From Tyto alba (Eukaryota; Chordata; Aves; Strigiformes; Tytonidae): a DNA stretch of 64,000 nucleotides. The stretch covers positions 4,588,001-4,652,000 of the forward strand of contig NW_024881329.1 in assembly GCF_018691265.1 (NCBI RefSeq), given 5' to 3'. Below the pieces are notes generated by a model. The model was not told where the DNA came from, did no database searches, and saw nothing but the letters and a program-made list of their open reading frames with translations. Shown piece by piece: positions 15,015 through 24,599 of this stretch; position 1 is the first letter of the stretch; each line of letters opens with the position of its first letter. The translations under genes were made by a program, and so were the position numbers.

Positions 15015-15136
15015 TTATTTTTCCAGTGCAGACAGAGGCACAGTGGTGCATGCAATCTTCCCACAGCTACGAGGCCTGTGATGGAAGCAGGAACTAACAC
15101 CAATCTCCTCAATCCAAAACCAAATGCTTTAACCAC
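15015..15136 (-). repeat. MIR/CORE-SINE-like fragment, antisense
   Basis: On the plus strand 'cattatttttccagtgcagacagaggcacag', then 'ttcccacagctacgaggcctg', 'gaagcaggaactaacac' and 'aatgctttaaccac' follow the reverse-complement MIR order (attttacagatg..gaggcacag, gtcacacagctag, ggattcgaacccaggtct, gctcttaaccac). Highly diverged. Confidence 0.5.
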
Positions 15137-16179
15137 AAAATTACTCTACTTCCATTGCCTCAACCTGTCTGAATCCGGAAGTACCAAATTACGGGGGGAG
15201 GGAAGAAAGGAGGGAAAGGAGGAAAACAGAACATTTATTGGGAATATTTCTGACCCACCTAGAAGTAGCCACTGCTTATATCAGTATAAATCTCCCATTT
15301 TGCAGGACAAGGAATTTGGAACAAGTGTATGAACTTTTAATGCTCAAAATACTCAGCTTTTTGAAGTTCGAGCGAGGCTGACACAGACTTTCTATTAAAT
15401 CAAGCAAAAAGCCCCATATTGCTTAACGCTTTTTAGACAGGGGACTGGAATGCTCAAGATTAAATAATCCACACACTGGCTTTCCCCAGGCTTCACATCC
15501 AGCCCAGATCACAAGTGTCAAATACAATCACACGCGCTCTTGAAAGACTTTGAGAGGTAAGAGAACAGCCTGAGTACAGTTCCCAGAAGACAAATGCTCG
15601 TATGGGACAAGTCCCTGTGGATCAGCTTGGCAGCAGTCCTAGCAGGACAGCGAGAGAAGCCAGTGGAGGGAATACTGCAGAGAAGTGGTGTCTTGGACCT
15701 GAGGGCACAGAGGTGAATAAATGAGGGAACATGCTTTGGCTTCCCCTTGACTGCTTCAACTTCTGAAGACCCAGTGAAATCCTGACCCAAATAAATCACT
15801 TTTATCTACATGGAGAGGCAGGGTGTGCTTACAGCAGCTCCACGTTAAAAGCATGAAGGCGTCATTCTCATTTGCACCAAACATGTCAAAACAGAGAGCT
15901 GGTGAGTTTTTACACAGGATACAGAACTCTGCACACCTTGCGATTTGCTCGGGCACTCCAAGGGAGCCAGAGGGAAGCGGCCGGCAGCCCCAGAGGCAGG
16001 TGCTGGCAGATGGCGCGGCCAGCTCCCGCGCACCCACCCAACCAGCCCGGGGACCTGAGCTGTTGCAACTTGCTACAAGCAGAAAACAGCAACAAACTAC
16101 ACCTTGCTGTGCAGCGTGGGCGAAGCACGGAGGGAGCGGAGCCTCTGGGGAGCCATGCTACAATCCAGCGCCTCCAGAG

Positions 16180-16230
16180 CAGATTCCCACAATAGCATTT
16201 TCCGTGCAGTGCCCCGGCTTATATAGCTCC
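16180..16230 (-). promoter_or_regulatory. Possible TATA promoter, minus strand
   Basis: The minus strand carries TATATAAG at 16225-16218 in the setting gagcTATATAAGccggggc, a textbook TATA box with GC-rich flanks. A start would be expected near 16190. About 15950-16200 is locally richer in G and C and in CpG than its surroundings. Downstream on the minus strand there is only a short frame beginning MAPQRLRSL and a mediocre donor-like AGCAAG-GTGTAG near 16102. It could be an alternative promoter of the same leftward gene as the CpG island, or a chance match. Confidence 0.3.
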
Positions 16231-17386
16231 AGGCTTGGCTTGAAGGTACAATCTGCTGCTTCATTCTATTTCCACAGCCATTTTCACTTGAAGCGCCTGC
16301 TGTTTCCTTTCAGAAACAGCTGCATCCCTGAGGTACAAAGGGCAGAAAGCTCTTCTAGCAAAACCTGGGAGTCAGCAATAAAGAGGGGAAAATAAATTCT
16401 TAGGGACCACATTGATGCAGATTTTCTTTCTGTCTGGAGCAAAACTTAAAACTCTTCTTTCTTCCCCCATTGTGGCTATGGTAATAAGGCACAACTATTC
16501 ATTATCACCATCTTAACTAGAAATGCCTCTTTCAATTTAGCACTTAATATAATTATAGTAAATTAAATAGTGTCTAGAAAAGTCTTACTTTTTCAGAGCT
16601 ATTATCTTACCTCTATGAAACTATCAGTTCAAAGCGAATCTAGCTATTAAACAATAAGGGTTTGTATCCATTCAGTGAGCAGAAAAGTGAGATGTTCAGC
16701 TGAAAATTGTTCAAATTCTATTTCTAAATTCAGTATCACATCTCCAAGGTAAAACAGGAAAATCTCATTAATGATGGCATAATGTCCCTTTTGCATTGCA
16801 GAGACAGTATTTGAGCACCAATTCTCTGTTCACTTTCATTCACCTCAACGAAGTTTCCTTTTTTTATATGAGGAACAAATTTGCATTTTACAAAATAACA
16901 AGTCAAATTATTGCCTTTGTGTGCTCTCAGCAAAAGTTCTCTCCAGCTAGCGATGTATGGTTAATGTGATTTCTCTGAGACACACACAAGATAAAAAGCA
17001 CTTAGCTGCTGTGAATGAAGTCAATAGGAAAACACAGAGACTTCAAAAGGGTCAGGATGTCAAATATAACACAGAAGATCAAACTACAGGGGCCAGGAGG
17101 AAATCAGTTAAGAAGCCATATGCATTTACATGCTTCTAATAAATATATGGTGATAAGTGCTACGAGCTTGGAAGATCCAGTTCTGCAGACACTGACTCCC
17201 TCTAAATTGCCCCTATTTAGCACAATCACATTGCAGTCAACGATTTCGTTTGTGAGGAAAAAGTGCAGACATGGATTTCATGACTATTCACATTTGTACC
17301 ATGGAAGGATGTGAAAATCCCCACCACAAATCTTTCCTAGAGGCTCCGTGCGTTTAAAGTAATTAATTTCTACGCTGCTACTCAGC

Positions 17387-17409
17387 AAAAAAAAAAAAAA
17401 AAAAAAAAA
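17387..17409. repeat. Poly(A) tract, 23 bases
   Basis: Uninterrupted A run. The sequence to its left shows no SINE or processed-gene body that I can recognise, so it is annotated as a simple repeat only. Confidence 0.93.
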
Positions 17410-17816
17410 GACAAAGCATCTACAAGAGATATCCAAGAGGGGCTCTCAAATGCTGGCTTGGTAATAGTCAAACTGATATTTGAAGCATTTTTAACACAGT
17501 GTAACCATACCAGCCATCGGGAATAAAATATTAAGCAGGAAATATCTTCATTATATTATTGTTCAACAATTGGGAGAACATTAGCAATAATTAGCAGCCA
17601 GCACTAGAACTGCTCTCTACTAACTGTGCATCTTGTGGATAACAGCAAGGCTTGTATTAACACAATGATGTCAGCTGACGATAGTTTCATAGCAGAGAAC
17701 AACATATTGTGCATTTCTGCAAAAAGGACTCTTTAGCACTGTGGAGATTATTGCGGTTAAATTGCTCCCGAGTCAGTCAGTTGTTGCTCAGTATTTCTCA
17801 CTTGGTCCGTACCTAC

Positions 17817-17841
17817 CTTTTATTTCCTCATGAGTATGCAC
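17817..17841 (-). other. Candidate 25-nt microexon, minus strand
   Basis: Minus strand. There is a very strong polypyrimidine tract and acceptor (attttattctcttctctgaacag), then 25 nt, then AAAAG followed by GTAGGTACGG. Only one frame is open, encoding VHTHEEIK and leaving one base. It fits directly after the 22469-22620 exon (phase 0) but not after 19119-19207, which leaves two bases and would hit a stop here. At least one of these two candidates is therefore wrong or alternatively spliced. Exons this short can occur by chance. Confidence 0.2.
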
Positions 17842-19118
17842 CTGTTCAGAGAAGAGAATAAAATTGGCACCACTGTTGTACCTACTCTGTTAGCTAATTT
17901 AGAGGAGTTATTCAATATCCTGCTTGCACAATGGGATTATTTTGATTTATACTATAGAACAGCCCAGCAGAAGCCAAGGCCACATTGCACTAGACATTGT
18001 GTGAACTTAGAATAAAAGACAGACCTTGACACCAAAGACCGTGTAATCCAAGTAGACATAAAAGAAGATGAAAAAGGCATGGGAGCTGCTAACACACCCT
18101 GGCCAGAGACCTTCTAGGGGTGCTCAGGAATAGAAGACCCTACGCCACATTTCTCCGATACACTCATGGCTAGGGGACCCAACAGCTTCTCAGCACATCT
18201 CACCCTCTTGGAAAAGAAAGCTTTCAGCACCTATGGTGAGGGTTTCCACAAGCCAGAACTTGAATACCAGCTTGGAAAAAATTATGCTAGATGCCTGACA
18301 GTCTGGGCTTGGTTTACACAGCCTCCAGCCTTGTCCACAACTAGAGCTCCCCAAGTCTACTGCAATGCATAGATGTAGGAATAAATGAGTGCAGGTACGC
18401 CAGTGTACCTCCCATGACCTGGAGTCCAGAGAGAAATTCAGATACTAACAGCAGTTTGATTACAAGCAACAAAGCCTGGGTGGATCATCAGTAAAAAAAA
18501 TGCAGGGCCTGATTTACATCCACTGAACTTGAATTAAAACAAACAAACAAAAACATTTATATCCATTCTTATCAAACTACATCTCTTCAGTGAGGAATGT
18601 TACAAAGGCAGAGCAAGACAAGGAGGTTGGGCTAAATTAATAGAAGTTAAAATGGAAAGAAGAAAATCTATTTTAAACCAAACTCAAAAATACAAAGAAT
18701 GTGTATTTCATGCCTAACACACCAATGTCCTGCTCTAGATTGACAATAACAAAGCTCCATGGAAGGGAGCTGAACTTACTGCCTTGTTCACTAGCTGTAA
18801 TTTGAATGGTGTGTTCAATGTTCACAGAAAGCCTTTGTAATCCAAGAATTTACAACTTTATGGAAAAAAAAAATAATTATTGCTCAGACCTGAACTGTCG
18901 CTGACCCACATATGAAAGAAAAGGTCATGAAACAATCTGCAAATCCAGATTTCTTTCCTTAGTAAAGTTAAGAGGAAAAAAATATTCACTGTATCAGCAA
19001 CTGTCAGGCTTGCAGCATTGCGCGAGGCTCTATTCAAAGCAACACAGCAAGAAAAGGCAGAAAGATTCATCTTATAAAATGGAAATCTCATCTATTTGCA
19101 TCCATACCAGGATCTTAC

Positions 19119-19207
19119 CAGAATAAACCCCGCAGCCCAGCATTAATTCCAGTGGCAATTTCACATTCAACTTCCAGGGATTTTACAGATGAGCCAGCAG
19201 CAGGTCC
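19119..19207 (-). other. Candidate internal exon, minus strand
   Basis: Minus strand, 89 nt. It is preceded by ttgcacactttgctcag and followed by TTCTG then GTAAGATCC, both reasonable splice signals. If entered in phase 0, as the donor of the 22469-22620 exon would require, the frame is open for 29 codons and leaves two bases. The peptide begins GPAAGSSVKSLEVEC and ends near GINAGLRGLF. The match of phase with the preceding candidate is the main argument. A frame this short is open by chance roughly one time in four, and the peptide resembles no family I know, so this remains speculative. Confidence 0.25.
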
Positions 19208-19679
19208 CTGAGCAAAGTGTGCAATGTTTGATAAAGTGTCACAAAGCCTTGGTCACCTACTACTCCTACATAAAAGTGATCCTCTCCTAATGCTGAAAGT
19301 CCTACCAAAAATAAAAAAGGAAAAAAAAAATAAATAAATTCTTCCTTTCGTTCTGCCAAGATTACCCATAGTGAGTAAGAGTTACCCACACCGCACAGTG
19401 CGGCATAGTTCCCTTCCGCTCCTTACTGTGACCTGGCAATTGTTTGCTGTGAGGAGAGAGTTCCCTGACATTATAATCTGAGAAAAGAACAAAACAATTG
19501 CATAGTACAGCAGTAGCATAGGCTTTGCACTCTTAACTGGCATCAAACAATGCCAGTAGCAAAAGCCAAACCATCTCTGCAGCACTGAAGGTGGGAAGGA
19601 GCAAACTGCATTAGCATGGAAATTAAAGTGCCTGTTAGAGCAACCTCATGGTTTTCAGTGAGCAAACTGAAGGAGAGCT

Positions 19680-19815
19680 AGCAGGACACTGCTTTTGTGC
19701 TTAGAGTGCTGGGATGTGGAAGGACCAAGTTCACATTCAAGCTTTCCACTCAACACAGACTGACACATTTAATCACTCAATGCCTCTCTTCCGCATCTTA
19801 CAGATAAGCAGCAAG
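19680..19815 (+). repeat. MIR/CORE-SINE-like fragment
   Basis: The order of blocks matches the MIR consensus in forward orientation: a 'tgcttagagtgctgggatgtggaaggacc' region, an internal 'caagttcacattcaag' part, then 'ttaatcactcaatgcctctc' and 'catcttacagataagcag' in place of the usual '...cacttaacctctctg..catctgtaaaatggg'. Divergence is high, as expected for a very old SINE in a bird genome. Confidence 0.55.
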
Positions 19816-22468
19816 CCTACTTTTATTTTAGCCTCCGCTGATCAATTCAGACAGCATACCCTTTGGGGCACTACTACAGGAGCATCCCATTTGGGGAATA
19901 CACACAAAATAGTTATTACATTAATCCTTGGGGGTGCAATTTCACATTTATTGATTCACTGACAGATTAGACAGACAGGATGAAGCAGGCAGACTTGGTG
20001 TTGGGGACTTCTTTCCCCCACAAGGATAGCTGCACATGTTCCAGTTTATTAAGGACATGTGTGTTTCCCTTTTGCCTTTAGCTGGTTAATTTTACACTGA
20101 TACTATTATCTTGCAAATGGTAACTGGGTTGCCAAAACACTCAATTTCACACAGCAGCCTTACAGCTGATTCCCAAGAAGTCAAAGCTTGGCTTGGAGTT
20201 TAACAAAACACATACAAAAACTATTATCAAGAAGGCTGCCAGCACAGTATGGTTATTGATATCAGCCCATAGCACAGACCTCAGTGACACATTTCAAAAA
20301 GGAAGTCTAGGTATACATCTAGCTGTTTATTAAACAAGGGGGAGAAAAAGAGCCTTTTCAATCAAGAGTTTGATTTACACATCTATAAATCCTTCAATCC
20401 AAAAGGAGCATAGAGAAAACAACGGTATAACTTAAACCGTAGCTCTACAAACACAACACAAAACTATCTGAGACTAGAGAACGAGATATGCCCATGCTTT
20501 TTATCCAGGTTGCAAGGGAAAAAAAAAAACAAACCAAAACAAAAAAACCCAACCAAACACACCACACAAAAGTAGCTGGAATCTTCTAACCTGAAAAAAA
20601 AAAAAGAAAAAGAAAATCCACTTTTCACATCACTCTCCTTTTGTGATGGGCAGAAACCAATTAAGGATAACTCCTACTAGCCTGCTGTCAGCTTCTTCCA
20701 GTTTTGCAGAATATTCCCCTTTAATCCCTTGATCTTTTCATATTACACATTGCATATACAGTACCTAGAGCCTGATGCAAGCACGACATCCATACACCTT
20801 GAAACGATATTCCAATAATTCAGAAATGGGGAAATTACTGAAGTAGTCTTGGCTTTTGAATCCCTCAGTAATAAAATACTCCTGGTCAGCAGGCATTATT
20901 ATGGGAAACTTTTGCTATGTCCTGGCTCACCTGATCTCACATTCCAAGCTTGGGAGAGAGCATGCATGAATTAATTTTGCTTCCATCACCTCCAGAGTAG
21001 CAATGGGCAGAAACATTTCAACAAGGAGTATCAGCTGCTACTAATTGAAGGCTGGCTTAAAATACACAGTATACTAAAATGCACTGTGTCCAATTAGTAT
21101 CACAGCAGAAGAATGTGGGTAGTAAATTTTGCAGACAGGAAAACTGCTCCTAAAGAGTAACTCATCACCATGGAGGCGGGGGGAGATATGAAGGCAGCAG
21201 GCAGGTACAATGGGAAGATGAGATTGCAAAACCAAGGCAGCGTGTAGACAGGTGTGAGGAGAACCACTTGAGATTTGGGACAAAGTCCTCCACAGCTCAT
21301 CCTTTGGAGCAATAAAGCAGCAGACAGAAAGGTCTGGGCAGGATGTATGCTGCTCCTTAGTCCTCCACAGAGGCTCAGCAGCTGCTTATCAAAAGGATGT
21401 TTTTCAGGATGATTGTCTCCTCCCTCCTTCATTGCATAGGCAGAAAGAGCCACAGTGCTGGGGAGGGGCTGGGATGAGGGCAGAACCTGTGATTCAGACA
21501 CAGCCCTGTACAATTAAATGCACCACAACCACACTGTTCTGTAAGGAGGGATGCAAGCTCCTCACACAGCAGCACCTGGGAGGAGTTTGCTCAGTCTCAG
21601 AAGCTTGGTGCTCTGGAAAGCACAGCACAAATGCCAGCAATGACAGTCAGGCGTCTGCATGAGGAGTAAGCAAGCCCAGCCCCACGCTGAGACAGGCTGT
21701 CAGCAGGTCACTGTCTTTCCTGCCCAAACGCACATGGATTTGGCATTTGGATTGTCTGTTCCCATTCTCTGAGCTGCTTCTTGTGTTTCCTTTACCTTAG
21801 TAACCACAGCAGGCATGCACAAACACCTACAATGTGCTGCCAGAGACATCTCATGTTGAGGAGTGGAGGCGTGAGGAGCAGCATTTCTGGCTGAGAAAAC
21901 ATTGTTCTATTAATGCTCCAAAGGCAGGGAGGTCAGGAAGAGAAACATTAAATGCAGCTTTCTCCCCAAATAAAACAGGAGATCAAATAGAAGAAATCTG
22001 TGCAGTTGCAGAGGGAGGTCTGTGCTCCATGGCTCAGAAGCAGCAGGCCCCTGCTGACACACTTCAGGGCATTCTCATTTTCACCTCTTAAGCCCTAAAA
22101 GATCCTCACTAGTGGCAACACTGACAATCTCACAATTGCCTCCAGCAGATACCAGGTCCCTTGGACATGAAGTGAATCCAACACAATTCAGATCAGCTTA
22201 ACTGAAATTTTTATGATCTATGAACATAACAGAAGTTAGTTGAGTCTGAGTTTTGTTCTGAGCACAGCACACTGACTTCAAACACTGCCCACCACAGATT
22301 ACAGGAATGGCCTTTCCCTAGAGATAACCCAGATTCCAAACAGCAGCACCATATTGGACACAGAGCCATTTTCCCCCTGCTATAGCCAAAACAGCACCTT
22401 GCTAAATACCTAACCCAGTAATGGAAACTGAACCACCTGTAGTGTACAAAAGCCTCCCTCCCACTCAC
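19816..22468. other. Non-coding stretch, no gene seen
   Basis: Contains A-rich tracts near 20520 and 20595 and several short open frames of ordinary random character. A CAG-GTGAGC donor on the minus strand near 20930 has only weak acceptors upstream. Confidence 0.55.
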
Positions 22469-22620
22469 CTGATGAATCAGTGTTGCAATAATGCACATGG
22501 AAATTAAATTAAGTACCATGAAAAGATTACAGCAGTAAATCCGCCTTTCAGTTACATTCATGTAGCACCATGATTAATTCATTCCTTAGCTTCATATTGT
22601 CCACTTCAGATCAAAACAGG
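22469..22620 (-). CDS. Candidate first coding exon: short N-terminus plus membrane anchor, unidentified protein
   Basis: Minus strand. The open part starts at an ATG at 22561 and runs 31 codons to a consensus donor (CATCAG then GTGAGTGGG). It encodes MNVTERRIY followed by a hydrophobic stretch, CCNLFMVLNLISMCIIATLI, then HQ. This resembles a type II signal anchor with a short basic cytosolic tail and a juxtamembrane Cys pair of the kind that can be palmitoylated; that reading is inference. The exon ends in phase 0. Upstream, an acceptor-like cctgcctgcag gives a start at 22620, and another at 22639 is also possible. The ATG has a weak Kozak context and is overlapped by a 15-codon upstream frame beginning MKLRNEL. 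I could not match the peptide to a known family; coding status is unproven. Confidence 0.35.
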
Positions 22621-22870
22621 CTGCAGGCAGGACTAAGGCCTGCAATTTTTCCCTCAAATAAAAGAATTGCCATCCCTACCTTGATCAGTAGTGGCACAAA
22701 GTAACTCCTGGTGCTGAACCAGATTCCCTTGCTGCCGCCGCAGCTTTTTTGCTCAGACCAGCCATCACCCGCCTTGCAGGCTGGGGTGAGTGTCTCAGGG
22801 TCACCCATTGCCCTACCACGAGCTGCCCCGCACCGAACACTCATCCTCCACTCTCAGCAAGAAAACTTAC

Positions 22871-22953
22871 CTTGCACAGGCGGAAAAGCCGCCGCAGAGC
22901 TCAACTTGAGGCTTCTCTCCCTCTCTCCCCACTCACACCTCTTTGGAAACTTG
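22871..22953 (-). other. Candidate second 5' exon, minus strand
   Basis: On the minus strand this 83-nt segment is preceded by a strong acceptor (pyrimidine-rich ccacctttcctccttggcag). It ends with a consensus donor, GTGCAAG then GTAAGTTTTC. It sits about 1.1 kb downstream of the CpG-island donor and about 250 bases before the candidate coding exon. One of its three frames is open throughout, but it has no ATG, so it is most easily read as untranslated leader. It could be an alternatively included exon, or the end of a separate alternative first exon, since its 3' half carries a GCGGCGG run. Support is from splice signals only. Confidence 0.38.
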
Positions 22954-24009
22954 CTGCCAAGGAGGAAAGGTGGCAGCTGGGGACACATTCAATGCAGCGG
23001 CTGCTGCCTGCTCTACAGACGTTGCTGAATACTATTATCTTGTGCATCAGTGCAAAGAGAGGGAAGAAATATTTTGACAACAAAGATACTGTTGCAGCTA
23101 GATGAAGTGAGGAAGTGACTACGCAGCTTAAAGAAGTTTCCTCTTCATTTATGTTAAACAATTGTTTCACACTCCAGCACTTTAGGTTTGCGCAGCACTC
23201 AAAAAACATGGTTCCCGATCCAGCAGACAGCTGGATGTGCTTATATATTTATTTCTCCGGGAATGTTGCCTCGCTTCACTTAGCAAGCTAAAAGCATTTC
23301 CAAACTCAGGTCTACCTGGTTTTTAGATAGCAACACAAATGGTCTTCATTATGGTATCTGTACGAGTGCCTATAGGAAAGGTAGTTACTATCCTCACTTA
23401 CACATAGCCAATAAGTATCTGTGCATACAGACTCCTATTTCCTCACCATCATGGAAGAAGTACATTAAAAATGGGTTCCACCAACCAGATATGCCCACAC
23501 ATCTAAACAAACGGTGTCACCTTGACTGCCTGCAGTCCCCCACACCCCGGCCGTCCAGCCCTGCCATGCAGCAGTGCCCGTGGGTGTGGGGGGAGCACCC
23601 CCCAGCTCCCACGCCAAACCCCAGACCACAGCAGCCACACACAGAAACGGCGGAGCAGCCTTGCTACACACAACCTGGGCACAAAGCACGGGCAGAGGCA
23701 GCAGGGTTACCTCCCCGGAGCTGCCAACGCTCAGCCTCTAACCGAAACCCCTCTGCTCATGACTCTGGGGTACCACGTTATGCTTAAAAACGGGCAGCCT
23801 GGCTGCGCGGCGCCCGAGGAGGAGGGCTAGCCGGGGGAGGGGGGAATAGATTTCCTGGGGTAATTTGGGGGATGTGCACTTGCCTTAGAGGGTATTTTGG
23901 GGAGGATGGCTTTTGGGGGTGTTGGGAAGTGGCTTTGTAGGGGTAAAGGGCTGCGAGACAGCCGACCCACAGGTTGGAGAAGGAGGGGGGGGGGGCCGGC
24001 GCGTCTTAC

Positions 24010-24400
24010 CTGGTCGGGGCGGCCGAGCCGTCAGCACGCCGCGCCCCGCCGCCGCCGCCGCCGCATCGCCGCCGCCAGGACACGCGTGGGATGGGGCGGA
24101 GGGGACACGCGTGGGCCCCGCGGAGCCTCTCCCCCCGCGGCACGGAAAGCGCGGAGCGGCGGGCCGCGGCCGGACAGCTGCTCGGGGGAGGCGGCGGCAG
24201 GAAATACCAAAAGACTGATCCAACCACGCTAGGGAGGGAGGGAAGAGAGGGGGGAATAGAGGAAAAAATAGAAGGAGAGGGGGGGGAAAAAAAAAATAAA
24301 AAAGGAAACGTGCAAAATCCGGGCGGGATCTCCGCGGCGCGGAGCGGTGCTCGGCTCCCCACGCCGCGTCGCAGCCCACGGGAGCGTCCCCAGGGCTGCC
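24010..24400 (-). other. Candidate first exon (5' untranslated) of an unidentified minus-strand gene
   Basis: The 3' border at 24010 is well supported: on the minus strand the sequence reads CCGACCAG then GTAAGACGCG, a near-perfect donor. The upstream border (transcription start) is only a guess within the CpG island. The exon looks non-coding. It contains a small upstream frame at 24066-24031 (Met, six Arg from CGG repeats, then Gly-Ala-Ala-Cys, stop), and the longer open frames are low-complexity Pro, Ser, Phe or Arg runs. It would join to the candidate exon at 22871-22953 or directly to 22469-22620. The gene is not recognised. Confidence 0.5.
24232..24306. repeat. Polypurine tract inside the CpG island
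   Basis: About 75 bases on the plus strand are almost purely A and G: GGGAGGGAGGGAAGAGAGG at the left, an eight-G run, then a long A run interrupted by a T. The complementary minus strand is a C/T tract. This kind of sequence can form H-DNA and is common in vertebrate CpG-island promoters. It would lie in, or immediately upstream of, the candidate first exon. Confidence 0.8.
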
Positions 24401-24553
24401 CCGGCTGGGGCTCGGCTCGGTTTGTTATTCCCCTCCCTGGAGTTTGTTTCTTTCTGCTCAACACAGGGAGAGGCTGAAGCCATGGCAGAGTAAATAAAGA
24501 AAAAAAAAAAAAAAAACAAAAAGACAACCCCAAACAAAAATCATGCAGATCAG

Positions 24554-24584
<31 letters not shown>
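24554..24584. repeat. Uninterrupted 31-base poly(C) tract
   Basis: Thirty-one consecutive C residues lie just right of the CpG island. On the minus strand this is a G31 run about 0.5 kb upstream of the candidate splice donor, that is, in the putative proximal promoter region. Such a run can form a G-quadruplex or i-motif; its length may also be imprecise for sequencing reasons. Confidence 0.95.
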
Positions 24585-24585
<1 letters not shown>

Positions 24586-24599
24586 CAAGCAACTAGCCA

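Larger units (their letters stand above)
23790..24440 (-). promoter_or_regulatory. CpG island, probable promoter firing leftward
   Basis: This is the only strongly CpG-dense block in an otherwise AT-rich, CpG-poor window. It holds many GCGC, CCGC and CGCG runs, a short CCG triplet run and several GGGCGG-like boxes. In vertebrates such isolated islands usually mark a gene start. Direction is inferred from a consensus splice donor on the minus strand (CCAG followed by GTAAGA, intron starting at 24009 and running left) inside the island. No TATA box is obvious, as expected for a CpG-island promoter. A divergent transcript to the right is possible, since GAG-GTAAAT and GAG-GTATGA donor-like sites occur on the plus strand near 24627 and 24916, but these are weak. 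Confidence 0.72.

Noticed and set aside
15823..16395. A 190-codon open frame on the plus strand, the longest in the window
   Set aside because: Composition is that of the local GC-rich patch, overlapping frames are open on both strands, there is no recognisable domain, and no splice sites frame it. It overlaps the minus-strand TATA region.
17387..17409. Poly(A) tract as the tail of a processed pseudogene or SINE
   Set aside because: No gene-like or SINE-like body, and no target-site duplication that I can see next to it.
23885..24537. Long frames (up to 175 codons) across the CpG island on both strands
   Set aside because: They consist of Pro, Arg, Ala, Ser and Phe low-complexity runs produced by GC-rich and polypurine sequence; the minus-strand ones cross the splice donor at 24009.
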